DNA of 64,000 nucleotides from Gammaproteobacteria bacterium (GTDB taxonomy: Bacteria > Pseudomonadota > Gammaproteobacteria > Steroidobacterales > Steroidobacteraceae): the NCBI GenBank assembly GCA_016874235.1, contig VGUJ01000006.1:1-64000 (forward strand), in the 5' to 3' direction. The notes under the pieces were generated by a model, which was given only the letters and a program-made list of their open reading frames with translations, made no database searches and had not been told where the DNA came from. Position numbers and translations under genes: made by a program. Positions 1 through 8,084 of this stretch are shown here, piece by piece. Position 1 is the first letter of the stretch, and every line of letters starts with the position of its first letter.

Positions 1-160
1 AATTGCCGGCCACCAGCAGAACCATGGCGAATTCGTTGCCGAGGCTCGCCATGCGGCTCTCGCTGATGTTGCCGCCGCAGTCGCTGATGACTCGAGTGAG
101 GTCGTGGACGAGACCGGTACGGTCTGGTCCGATGGCCGAGATGGCAAGGTGTTGCTTCAT
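1..160 (-). CDS. gcvR: GcvR-like ACT-domain regulator, N-terminal part only
   Basis: An open frame on the minus strand starts with ATG at 160 and runs off the left edge of the window. The 53 visible residues begin MKQHLAISAIGPDRTGLV and continue with a typical ACT-domain start, including the GPDRTGL loop and a DCGGNI(S)ESRM stretch. This is the pattern of the glycine cleavage regulator GcvR and related two-ACT-domain proteins. It is divergent from dapA with a 124-base gap, a common gammaproteobacterial arrangement. The C-terminal half, with the second ACT domain, is outside the window, so GcvR itself cannot be told apart from a relative. Confidence 0.8.
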   Translation of the reverse strand, partial: MKQHLAISAIGPDRTGLVHDLTRVISDCGGNISESRMASLGNEFAMVLLVAGN

Positions 161-284
161 TCCTGGTGCCCAGTGTAACGACTGCGGCGCGCGATCGCGA
201 CCCAATCTTGTCGTGTTGGGTGGGTTGCGCCTCTCGGTCACGCGCCCGTACCATGCGAAACCCATTTGTCTTTGCGGTTGATCG

Positions 285-1175
285 ATGTTTTCTGGCAGTT
301 CCGTAGCCGTGGTTACGCCGATGCATCCCGATGGTGCGATCGATTTCGATGCCTGGCAGCGCTTGCTCGAATTTCACGTGAGCGGTGGGACGGCGGCCGT
401 GGTGGTCGGCGGCACAACGGGAGAGTCTGCGACGATCACCGACGCGGAACTCAGACAGCTCGTGATTGCTGCGCGCGACGTGGCGCGTGGTCGAGTGGCG
501 ATCATCGCCGGCGCGGGGGTCAGCAGTACCGCGATGACGGTCGAGCGCGTCCGTTGGTTGGGTGATCTCAACATCGACGGGTTGCTAGTCGTCACGCCAG
601 CCTACGTGAAGCCCACTCAAGAGGGGTTGTTCCAGCACTACTCGGCGGTGGCTGCAGTCGCCAAGGTACCGGTGGTGCTCTATAACGTGCCAGGTCGCAC
701 CGGCGTCGATATGGTCCCGGCCACCGTGGCACGGCTCGCTACACTTCCAAAGATCGTGGCGATCAAAGAAGCTGTGCCCGGTGCCGCGCGCGTGCGCGAC
801 ATTAGGTCGCTCGCACCGACGTTCACGGTGCTCTCGGGCGACGATGCGACCTGTCGTGAGGCGGTACTGGCCGGCGCGCGGGGCGTGATTTCGGTCACGG
901 CGAATGTTGCGCCGAACGGAATGCGCGAGATGATCGCCGCGGCGCTTGCAGGTGATGCGGGGCGAGCCGCTGCACTCGATGCGCCTCTGGCGGGTTTACA
1001 CGAGGCTCTCTTTGTCGAAGGCAACCCCATCCCGGTCAAGTGGGCGCTGCAGAGAATGGGTATGATCAGCGCCGGAATTCGCTTACCCATGACGCCGCTC
1101 GCCGAGCCGTTGCAGGGGCGGGTCGCTGCAGCGATGGACGCTGCAGGTCTCAAGCACGCTTTCAGAGGTTCATAG
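285..1175 (+). CDS. dapA: 4-hydroxy-tetrahydrodipicolinate synthase
   Basis: The 296-residue product has the usual length for DapA, which condenses pyruvate with aspartate semialdehyde in lysine and diaminopimelate synthesis in the cytosol. Family marks are visible: the GGTTGES loop near residue 42, the YNVPGRTG motif near 130 carrying the catalytic Tyr, and the Schiff-base Lys in AIKEAV near 160. The ATG at 285 gives the expected N-terminus MFSGSSVAVVTPM. The gene is followed after 4 bases by a small lipoprotein gene, the position that bamC holds in enterics. Confidence 0.96.
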   Translation: MFSGSSVAVVTPMHPDGAIDFDAWQRLLEFHVSGGTAAVVVGGTTGESATITDAELRQLVIAARDVARGRVAIIAGAGVSSTAMTVERVRWLGDLNIDGLLVVTPAYVKPTQEGLFQHYSAVAAVAKVPVVLYNVPGRTGVDMVPATVARLATLPKIVAIKEAVPGAARVRDIRSLAPTFTVLSGDDATCREAVLAGARGVISVTANVAPNGMREMIAAALAGDAGRAAALDAPLAGLHEALFVEGNPIPVKWALQRMGMISAGIRLPMTPLAEPLQGRVAAAMDAAGLKHAFRGS

Positions 1176-1179
1176 AATC

Positions 1180-1458
1180 ATGCGTAGTATTCGGCTCTTG
1201 ATGCTCCTGTCGGTTTTTCTGACCGTGGCCAGCTGTGGTTCTATGTTTAAAGTGAGTTGCGCTAAGCCCGAGGATTTCGCAAAGGTCGAGGAAAACCCGC
1301 CCCTCAAAATCCCTCCGGGATTCGATGCGCCGGATACCCGATCAGCCTTGACCATCCCGCCGCTCGAGGCACCCGAGGCGCCCCGGCCGGCTGATGCGCC
1401 GTGCCTCGATTCACCTCCGAAATTCAACCCGGCACCGCCCAGGCGACCCCAGGCTTGA
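1180..1458 (+). CDS. small Pro-rich lipoprotein in the bamC position
   Basis: A 92-residue protein with a lipoprotein signal: a hydrophobic stretch MLLSVFLTVASCG with Cys at about residue 20, so it is probably lipidated and anchored in the envelope. The mature part is short and Pro-rich (NPPLKIPPGFDAPDT and later APEAPRPADAP). Extended segments of this type occur at the N-terminus of BamC, and in enterics dapA is followed by bamC. No BamC helix-grip domain is present here. It may be a truncated or minimal BamC relative, which is inference from position and composition only. It starts 4 bases after dapA and is probably co-transcribed with it. Confidence 0.65.
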   Translation: MRSIRLLMLLSVFLTVASCGSMFKVSCAKPEDFAKVEENPPLKIPPGFDAPDTRSALTIPPLEAPEAPRPADAPCLDSPPKFNPAPPRRPQA

Positions 1459-1474
1459 TATCATTCGGCCCGCC

Positions 1475-1564
1475 GGAGAGATGGCCGAGCGGTCGAAGGC
1501 GCTTGATTGGAAGTCAAGTAACATCGCAAGGTGTTCGTGGGTTCGAATCCCACTCTCTCCGCCA
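1475..1564 (+). tRNA. tRNA-Ser, anticodon GGA
   Basis: A 90-base cloverleaf with a long variable arm, as expected for serine tRNA. The acceptor arm pairs GGAGAGA (1475-1481) with TCTCTCC (1554-1560), followed by discriminator G and encoded CCA (1562-1564). The anticodon stem CTTGA/TCAAG frames the loop TTGGAAG, giving anticodon GGA. The T arm carries GTTCGAATC. It reads UCC and UCU codons. Confidence 0.95.
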
Positions 1565-1593
1565 ACCTATTATCGCGGCACGCAAGGCTTCTC

Positions 1594-2673
1594 ATGAACA
1601 CGATTCAGGTTGCTCACGTAAAGGTTCAAGGGAGCGACTTCGTATTCGTTCCGGTCTCCTCGCAGATCAAACAGGTTCCCCCAGACGTGAGACAAACGCT
1701 GGTGAGGCAGATCCGCGATATTTGTCGATCGGCCTCACTCGGGGGTGAGGTCGTCTTAGCGTGGCCTTCGGAGACGGGGATCAGCTATCTCGCCGATAGC
1801 CGCTACCATGCCGTACTCTCCAAAACGTTAACGATGGCGTCCCTTCGCGGCAGTCTCAACAAACAGTTGAGCTCCCCGGTGATATCAGGATTACTGGCTC
1901 AGCTGACGGCGGATCCTTTCGCCATGAATCTGCCACCGCTGCCGACGGGTAGCGCGCCGGAGACTCGGGCTCCCGCGGAAGAAAACGGTGGACCGGTTGC
2001 ACATCGCTCGATGCCCGCAATGCACGCGGAGAGCCGTGGAACATCCTCCGCCACCCGTGTCGTGACGATGCTTTTTACGGATCTCGTTGGGTCAACCAAG
2101 TTAAAACAAGAATTTGGGGACTCAAAGGCCATGCAGTTGGTGCGTGAGCATCATGACATCGTGCGCAAAGTTCTTGCTGGAACTGCGACCGGGGAGGAGG
2201 TTTCAACTTCGGGCGATTCGTTCTTCATTGTGTTCGCGACGCCCTCCGAGGCGGTGACTTTTGCCCTAAAGATGCAGCATGAAGTCGAAGGTAAATTCTC
2301 GGCCGATGGCATCAGAGTGCAGGATCGTATCGGAATCCACGTCGGAGAGGTGTATGTCGACAATGCGAAGGTGGCTGGGAAGACTTTCGACTTCAATGGC
2401 ATCCAAGTAGATACCTCGTCTCGCATCATGGCGCTCGCACAGGGCAAGCAAATTTTGATGTCGCGTTTTGTTTATGACAATGCCTTCCAAATGCTCAATG
2501 GGCACGAGATTGAGGGTATTGATCTCGTCGCGTGGCGTAACCACGGTAGTTACGAAGTGAAGGGCGTTCAGGCGCCCGTCGAGATTTTCGAGGTGGGCGA
2601 AGTGGGCCTGGCCCCGCTCAAGGCGCCGCCTGATTCAGAAAAAGCCAAACGGCTGGTGGCCGCGACTCGTTAA
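1594..2673 (+). CDS. class III adenylate/guanylate cyclase
   Basis: A 359-residue cytosolic protein. The first ~140 residues match no domain I recognise. The C-terminal part, about residues 155-335, is a class III nucleotide cyclase homology domain: the metal-binding Asp in MLFTDLVGST, the second metal Asp in TSGDSFFIVF, IGIHVGEV, and the later DFNGIQVDTSSRI block. The usual base-selecting Lys before TxGD is Ser here and the transition-state Asn is Asp. Class IIIc enzymes of the Rv1900c type also replace these residues, so activity is plausible but the product (cAMP, cGMP or another) is open. The ATG at 1594 is preferred because upstream in-frame starts lie inside the tRNA. The gene ends 7 bases from a convergent HD-protein gene. 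Three CNB domains are encoded within the next 12 kb. Confidence 0.88.
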   Translation: MNTIQVAHVKVQGSDFVFVPVSSQIKQVPPDVRQTLVRQIRDICRSASLGGEVVLAWPSETGISYLADSRYHAVLSKTLTMASLRGSLNKQLSSPVISGLLAQLTADPFAMNLPPLPTGSAPETRAPAEENGGPVAHRSMPAMHAESRGTSSATRVVTMLFTDLVGSTKLKQEFGDSKAMQLVREHHDIVRKVLAGTATGEEVSTSGDSFFIVFATPSEAVTFALKMQHEVEGKFSADGIRVQDRIGIHVGEVYVDNAKVAGKTFDFNGIQVDTSSRIMALAQGKQILMSRFVYDNAFQMLNGHEIEGIDLVAWRNHGSYEVKGVQAPVEIFEVGEVGLAPLKAPPDSEKAKRLVAATR

Positions 2674-2680
2674 TCGTCTC

Positions 2681-3937
2681 TCAAGACGCAATCATTCGAT
2701 CTGATAGTTCTTTTGCGTGCTTCGCCAGCTCGGCGGGCACGCACGTCAGCAATTTGGCGCCGATCGGTGATCCATCCACAAACTCTCGGGTCAGTTCTTG
2801 AATCTCGGACGCCGACATCATCGAGATAACTCGATGGGATAAAGCCGATCGATCGATGTCGAACTCCGACGAGGAGTTCTTTCCGACCGCGAGAATCGAC
2901 TCAGCCGTTCGAGCGTGAGTGATCGATCTCGGCGTGGTAGATCTCGAAGTGATTCGATGGCCGAGGTAAGCGGTTGATGGCTCTGCCGTCGCGGCTTCGA
3001 CTAGTGCGACTGCGAGCAGCTTGGTCTGCATTACGACCGAGATGATCGAAAGATTGTCAGAGGTCGACGACAGGAGGTCTTGGAATTGACGCGTGCTCGG
3101 CTCATGGTCAAAGCATCGGAATATATTCTCAGCTCGAAGAGAACCCAAAAAACGCGTCATTTTTTGAATGATGAATCGGTAGGTAGCGATTTTGACGGGT
3201 CGGTCTCTGCGAAGGTCGACTGAGCCTTCGCGCATCAAGTTCCAAGTGTCATCCAAAAACGCGAGAAGATTCTCACTCGCAAAGCTGCATACGTCACGAT
3301 TCGCAACGCCGATGGCGCGGCGGAGGTGCTTGCGCGACTGCTCATTTGAAAAGCCGATCCCATAACGGCGGTCGATGTCCTCGAGCGTGGCCAAGATGCG
3401 GTGCGCGATCTCATCCGAGTCTTTGCGAAAGGGGATTGTGGCTTCGATCCCGACTGCCAGAGCGGCGATCGTCGATGGATCGACGACGCGCTCGAGAATC
3501 TTACACGCGGCCATCGCGCTCAAGAATTCGTTCTTGCCACCGAAATCGGGTAAGCGTTGCCCCGGTTGCAGATTAAAAATTGCTCTGACTATTTCGAAGG
3601 CTCGATCGGCCCGAGTCTGTGCATTGTCGACGAGCGTGAAATGGATACCGTCGTCTGACCGCACAAGGCCGGTGAGCCATTTGCCAGCAGCGGCAGGCAG
3701 TCCACCGTCGACATCCACCTGCGCGATGTCATGGCATAGGCCGATGAGGACATCGAGCGCGTCGCCAGAATCCGCAACCATCATCGCGTGGCCGAGCGTG
3801 TGGTAGTGCCGGGTCTCGTAGGTCATCGATGAATCGATCAACACCGTCAGATCAGTCAGAAGCTGGCCCTCGGATTTCAGCGCCAGCGATATCAGCGCGT
3901 GTTCAAGTTGTGATCGACAGGATGGGGCCGGCGGCAT
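2681..3937 (-). CDS. HD-like metal-dependent hydrolase, function unknown
   Basis: A 418-residue soluble protein. The N-terminal ~100 residues contain YHTLGHAMMV (about residue 45) and, 20-odd residues later, GLCHDIAQVD. This H...HD arrangement resembles the metal ligands of HD-superfamily phosphohydrolases of the type with a YHN.GH motif. The remaining 300 residues are helical in character and I do not recognise them. It lies 46 bases downstream of glgA on the same strand, so it is probably the last gene of a glgC-glgA operon, and it converges on the nucleotide cyclase gene. A role in nucleotide turnover is possible but not shown. Confidence 0.6.
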   Translation of the reverse strand: MPPAPSCRSQLEHALISLALKSEGQLLTDLTVLIDSSMTYETRHYHTLGHAMMVADSGDALDVLIGLCHDIAQVDVDGGLPAAAGKWLTGLVRSDDGIHFTLVDNAQTRADRAFEIVRAIFNLQPGQRLPDFGGKNEFLSAMAACKILERVVDPSTIAALAVGIEATIPFRKDSDEIAHRILATLEDIDRRYGIGFSNEQSRKHLRRAIGVANRDVCSFASENLLAFLDDTWNLMREGSVDLRRDRPVKIATYRFIIQKMTRFLGSLRAENIFRCFDHEPSTRQFQDLLSSTSDNLSIISVVMQTKLLAVALVEAATAEPSTAYLGHRITSRSTTPRSITHARTAESILAVGKNSSSEFDIDRSALSHRVISMMSASEIQELTREFVDGSPIGAKLLTCVPAELAKHAKELSDRMIAS

Positions 3938-3983
3938 TGATGGTTCGACTTCTAAAAGGGTGATGATAACGCCTGATGAGTCG

Positions 3984-5432
3984 TCACGACGGCGTGTGCC
4001 CTAAGATTTGCAGATAGACGTCGCGATACGCCTCTGCGGATTTCCCCCAGCTGTGATCTGCAAGCATCGCGGTCGATACCATATGCATCCAGCGCGGACG
4101 ATCTTGATGGGTCTGCAAGACGTGATCGATGGCAGTCGTCAAAGAAGATTCGCGCTCAAGGAAGCGAAAGCCGGTCTCAGCGGTGACCGTGTCGGCGAGT
4201 CCGCCAACGGCATTCACGAGGGGTAATGTTCCGTAACGCTTCGCGTACATTTGGGTCAACCCACAAGGCTCCTGTCGCGACGGCATGATAAGCGCGTCCC
4301 CTCCAGCGATCGCAAGATGAGCAAGCGGCTCTAAAAACTCGGTGCGGATGGCCACCATTCCGCCATGCCGACTTTGGAGCTCCTGGAGTCGCTCCTCGAT
4401 TTGACGATCACCATTGCCGATTACCACGAGTTGAGCGCCGCGCGCGACGAGGTCGTCGGCGGCGTTGGCGATGAGATCAGACCCCTTTTGCCAGCCAAGT
4501 CGGCTGACGACGACAAAAATAGGCGCCTCACCGTGATCGTTGAGTCCTACCCGGGCGCGTAGTGCTGCTTTGCAGCGCGCCTTGCCAGCGAGGTCATCGA
4601 TTCCAAAGCGTGCCGGTAAATGGTCGTCGTTTCGCGGATCCCAAACGCTGTAGTCGACACCGTTCACGATACCGATGAGCGCGTCGCCCCGCGATCGGAT
4701 CACTGAGTCGATGCCATGACCATGTTGCCCCGCGGTCACTTCACGTGCATAAGTTGGGCTGACCGTCGTGACTTTATGAGCAAGCACCACACCGGCTTTG
4801 AGAAAACAGAGGTCACCGAAAAACTCGAGCGGCCCGTAGGGCGCACATAACCAGTGAGGCAGGCCGAGACGATTGAAGTCATCGGGTGGGAAGCGTCCTT
4901 GGTAGTCGATGTTGTGGATCGAAAGAACGCTCTTCACAGGAGGCCAGGAATCCGCGGCGTAGGCGAGGGCAAGCGCGGGGTGCCAGTCGTGCACGTGCAG
5001 GAGATCGGGCCGCCACTGTGGATCGAGACCACCCTCGGCGAGTCGCGCTGCAGTCCAGCCCAGCATGGCGAAGCGAATAAGGTTGTCTCCCCAATCGCCG
5101 TGGTAAGGATGCGAGTAGGGGCTTCCTGGTCGCGCGTAGAGGGAGGGCGCATCGATTACATAAATGGGAGTGCTTCGCGAGGGCAGCGATCCCAGGCGTA
5201 GCCGCATGCGAGAAGTACCGAGTAGACCCTGCGCCTCATACACCACCCGATCATCGCGCAGGGCGGAGATGACCTCTGGAAAACCCGGGATGACGAGGCG
5301 GGCATCGACGCCAATCGTACCGAGCGCCTCGGGTAGTGCTGCGGCCACATCTGCGAGGCCGCCGGTCTTGATCCACGGAAAAAGCTCCGTGGCCGCATGC
5401 AGCACGGAGAGACTGCGACCATTCGAGGTCAT
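3984..5432 (-). CDS. glgA: glycogen synthase (ADP-glucose type)
   Basis: A 482-residue GT5-family enzyme that transfers glucose from ADP-glucose to the non-reducing end of alpha-1,4-glucan. The ADP-glucose motif KTGGLADV is seen near residue 21. The C-terminal half carries VVVSRLGWQKGSD and the MPSRQEPCGLTQMYA donor-binding region with its conserved Glu. Length is normal for GlgA. Its ATG overlaps the glgC stop by 4 bases, showing translational coupling with the gene that makes its substrate. Confidence 0.96.
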   Translation of the reverse strand: MTSNGRSLSVLHAATELFPWIKTGGLADVAAALPEALGTIGVDARLVIPGFPEVISALRDDRVVYEAQGLLGTSRMRLRLGSLPSRSTPIYVIDAPSLYARPGSPYSHPYHGDWGDNLIRFAMLGWTAARLAEGGLDPQWRPDLLHVHDWHPALALAYAADSWPPVKSVLSIHNIDYQGRFPPDDFNRLGLPHWLCAPYGPLEFFGDLCFLKAGVVLAHKVTTVSPTYAREVTAGQHGHGIDSVIRSRGDALIGIVNGVDYSVWDPRNDDHLPARFGIDDLAGKARCKAALRARVGLNDHGEAPIFVVVSRLGWQKGSDLIANAADDLVARGAQLVVIGNGDRQIEERLQELQSRHGGMVAIRTEFLEPLAHLAIAGGDALIMPSRQEPCGLTQMYAKRYGTLPLVNAVGGLADTVTAETGFRFLERESSLTTAIDHVLQTHQDRPRWMHMVSTAMLADHSWGKSAEAYRDVYLQILGHTPS

Positions 5433-6706
5433 GCGTTGCTCGCCACGCGATCGAGCATTTCCTGCGTGATCAGGGTGACGCCGTTGGGGCTACGCACGAA
5501 ACGCTGGTCATCCAGCTCCGGGTCCTCGCCCACGATGAGTTCCCCTGGAATATTACAGTCGCGATCGATAACGGCTTTTTTTATTCGAGCGCCGTGTCCG
5601 ATCGTAACGCCAGGAAGAACTACACACAGCTCCAGCCGTGCTTTCGAGTGCACACGCACGCCAGAGAAAAGCACTGAACGATCGACGGTGCCGGAGACAA
5701 TACATCCACTCGCGACCAAAGATTCGAAGGCAATGCCGCGACGATCCTCTGAGTTGTGGACGAACTTTGCGGGCGGTAGCTGCGCCTGATAAGTCCAGAT
5801 CGGCCAGCGCTCGTCATAGAGATTCAGAAGGGGCAGTGTGGTCGTCAAGTCGATGTTCGCATCCCAATACGAGTCGAGTGTTCCGACGTCGCGCCAGTAA
5901 GGTTCTGTGCCGTCAGCGCGGTTGACTGCGCTCGACTCGAATTGATGCGCGGTAACGTGTCCTTCACGAACCAGACGCGGAATGACATCACGTCCGAAAT
6001 CATGCGTCGAATTCGGATCGGCCGCATCGCGTTCAAGTTCGCCCAAAAGGAAAGCGGTATCGAATACGTAGATCCCCATCGAAACCAGGCACTTTCCGTG
6101 CGCGTGAGCGGATGAGTGCGGATGCTCGGGCTTTTCGACGAAATGCGTCACCCTACTGTTTTCGCCGATCTCGAGCACGCCGAAATCTTTGGCTTTCTCT
6201 TTCGGCACCTCGATACAGGCGATCGAGCAACCTCGACCATGATGCACGTGATCGGCTAGGGCGATTGCATAATCCATTTTGTATACGTGATCGCCCGCCA
6301 AGATCAGCGTATAGGTGCATCCGAAGCTACGAATGACTTCGCGATTCTGGAATACGGCGTCGGCCGTGCCTTGATACCAGACGTCGCTGCCTGCTCGCTG
6401 GTTCGCCGGCAAGACTTGGACGAATTCATTGAGCTCGCTGCGCAGAAATCCCCACGCCATTTGGATATGACGGATGAGGCTGTGACTCGTGTACTGCGTG
6501 AGGACGGCGATGCGTCTTACGCCCGAGTTGACGGCATTTGACAAAGTAAAGTCGACGATGCGGAATTTACCGCCAAAGAAAACAGCCGGTTTTGAATGGC
6601 GGGTTGTTAAATCGAGCAGGCGACTGCCTCGACCTCCCGCCAATATAATCGCGACAGTTCGGCGCGGGAGTTCGAGGCTCGCCACAACATTGTTGTCAAT
6701 GTTCAC
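5429..6706 (-). CDS. glgC: glucose-1-phosphate adenylyltransferase
   Basis: A 425-residue ADP-glucose pyrophosphorylase, the committed step of bacterial glycogen synthesis. The N-terminal nucleotidyltransferase motif ILAGGRGSRLLDL appears near residue 21 with the following RHSKPAV segment, GDHVYKMDY holds the metal Asp, and FVEKPE lies near residue 190. The C-terminal part is a left-handed beta-helix (VRVHSKARLELCVVLPGV). It is the first gene of a minus-strand glgC-glgA operon and is divergent from the aquaporin-CNB gene across 128 bases. The enzyme family is usually allosterically controlled by glycolytic intermediates. Confidence 0.96.
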   Translation of the reverse strand: MNIDNNVVASLELPRRTVAIILAGGRGSRLLDLTTRHSKPAVFFGGKFRIVDFTLSNAVNSGVRRIAVLTQYTSHSLIRHIQMAWGFLRSELNEFVQVLPANQRAGSDVWYQGTADAVFQNREVIRSFGCTYTLILAGDHVYKMDYAIALADHVHHGRGCSIACIEVPKEKAKDFGVLEIGENSRVTHFVEKPEHPHSSAHAHGKCLVSMGIYVFDTAFLLGELERDAADPNSTHDFGRDVIPRLVREGHVTAHQFESSAVNRADGTEPYWRDVGTLDSYWDANIDLTTTLPLLNLYDERWPIWTYQAQLPPAKFVHNSEDRRGIAFESLVASGCIVSGTVDRSVLFSGVRVHSKARLELCVVLPGVTIGHGARIKKAVIDRDCNIPGELIVGEDPELDDQRFVRSPNGVTLITQEMLDRVASNA

Positions 6707-6834
6707 TCACTCCCTCGCGCCCCTGTTTTTTTCGTGCGCGTCTTGCACTCATTTCATTTTGGAGCGATTGTTAGCAAGCCACAATCGGGGTCTTTGTTCA
6801 ACGTTTTCTTGATCGACAGGCCAAGGGGTCACGC

Positions 6835-7938
6835 ATGAAACATCACTGGCCGGCATACCTCGCGGAGTTCTTCGGCACCGCTGTCATGATGGGCACCGGT
6901 ATCGGTGCGGTGGTTCTGATGTGGCACGAGGGCAGCTCGATGGGCGAGTGGATTCCCTCCGATCCGGTACGGCGTCTCGCTACCGGCATACTTTTCGCGG
7001 GTGGCGGTACGCTGGTCGTGCTATCGCCGCTTGGTCAAAGAAGTGGCGGACACCTGAATCCGGCGATGACCTTCGCCTTCTGGTTGCGCAAAAAAATCTC
7101 ATCGCTCGATGCCCTGTGCTACGTGATTGCTCAAATTGCGGGGGCTCTCCTCGGGGTGCTCGTCGTCGCAGCGATCGCCGGCGAAGCCGCTCGCTCGGTG
7201 GATCTTGGCCTGACGCGTCCGGGGGTTGGTTACACGCCGACCATCGCACTAATCGCTGAGTTGATTATTACGTTTTCGCTGATTTTTCTGGTGTTTTGGG
7301 CGGTCGATAAACGCGCGGTTGCCCGCTTCACACCTTACCTTGCGGGTTTGCTGATCGCTCTTTTAGTGATGATCGAGGCGCCGGTATCAGGTACCAGCCT
7401 GAACCCCGCACGCAGCTTTGCGCCAGCGATGTTGAGCGGGATCTTCAACGACTTTTGGTTGTATGTGGTGGGCCCGGTGTGTGGCGCGGTTTTGGCGGTT
7501 GTTCTCTATCGCCAAATCGGTGGTGAGAAGTCCGGTACCGGCTGCGCGAAACTGCATCACACCGACCGATACCCATGCCTGTTTGCGGGGTGTGGATACC
7601 GAAGATTCCCTGCGGGGACCCGCCTCATCGATGCAGGGACCCAGTCCGATAGGGCGTTCCTGATCCGTCAGGGCGAGGTGGAGGTTCGTTACCGCCGAGA
7701 CGATGGTAACGAAATTTCCATTGCGCGCCTGGGCCCAGGGGAGTGGGTGGGTGAAATGGGATTACTTCTCAACATGCCGCGCTCGGCCTCGGTGGTCGCC
7801 CTCACGAATGTTGAGGTGGATCCGCTCACGGCAGAAAACTTTGAGTATCTAATCGCTGCACATCCTGAGGAGGGCCTACGGCTGATGCGCCAGCTCGCCG
7901 AACGGTTACATCGTTCGAATCAGGGTTACGTAGTTTGA
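6835..7938 (+). CDS. aquaporin (MIP family) fused to a cyclic-nucleotide-binding domain
   Basis: A 367-residue fusion. Residues 1-230 form a six-segment MIP channel with both pore motifs, HLNPAMTF (near 75) and SLNPARSF (near 190). Residues about 236-254 hold a Cys/His-rich linker (GCAKLHHT, then PCLFAGC) that could bind a metal. Residues 255-365 are a CNB domain with a complete phosphate-binding cassette, WVGEMGLLLNMPRSASV, including its Glu and Arg. The channel may conduct water or small uncharged solutes. The CNB tail suggests gating or localisation by a cyclic nucleotide, which is inference. It is divergent from glgC and 146 bases upstream of the GH63 gene. Confidence 0.9.
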   Translation: MKHHWPAYLAEFFGTAVMMGTGIGAVVLMWHEGSSMGEWIPSDPVRRLATGILFAGGGTLVVLSPLGQRSGGHLNPAMTFAFWLRKKISSLDALCYVIAQIAGALLGVLVVAAIAGEAARSVDLGLTRPGVGYTPTIALIAELIITFSLIFLVFWAVDKRAVARFTPYLAGLLIALLVMIEAPVSGTSLNPARSFAPAMLSGIFNDFWLYVVGPVCGAVLAVVLYRQIGGEKSGTGCAKLHHTDRYPCLFAGCGYRRFPAGTRLIDAGTQSDRAFLIRQGEVEVRYRRDDGNEISIARLGPGEWVGEMGLLLNMPRSASVVALTNVEVDPLTAENFEYLIAAHPEEGLRLMRQLAERLHRSNQGYVV

Positions 7939-8084
7939 GCCCCCTTCGCCCACGTTACAGCAACTTGTTTTTTATTTTTGAAAGATCCATTCTGGGCTGG
8001 TCAGAACAATAACGACGGTTAGTCGTCCGCAGTGCTCTTTTTGAGACCTGCGAGAGGGGCGCCATTGTTCGGGGTAGATGGAGT

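Noticed and set aside
2675-2688. Hairpin CGTCT-CTCA-AGACG between the cyclase and HD genes as a terminator
   Set aside because: Only a 5-bp stem with no T run; too weak to call.
6707-6834. CRP-type site (TGTGA-N6-TCACA) between glgC and the aquaporin-CNB gene
   Set aside because: Looked for because of the nearby cyclase; no half-site pair was found.
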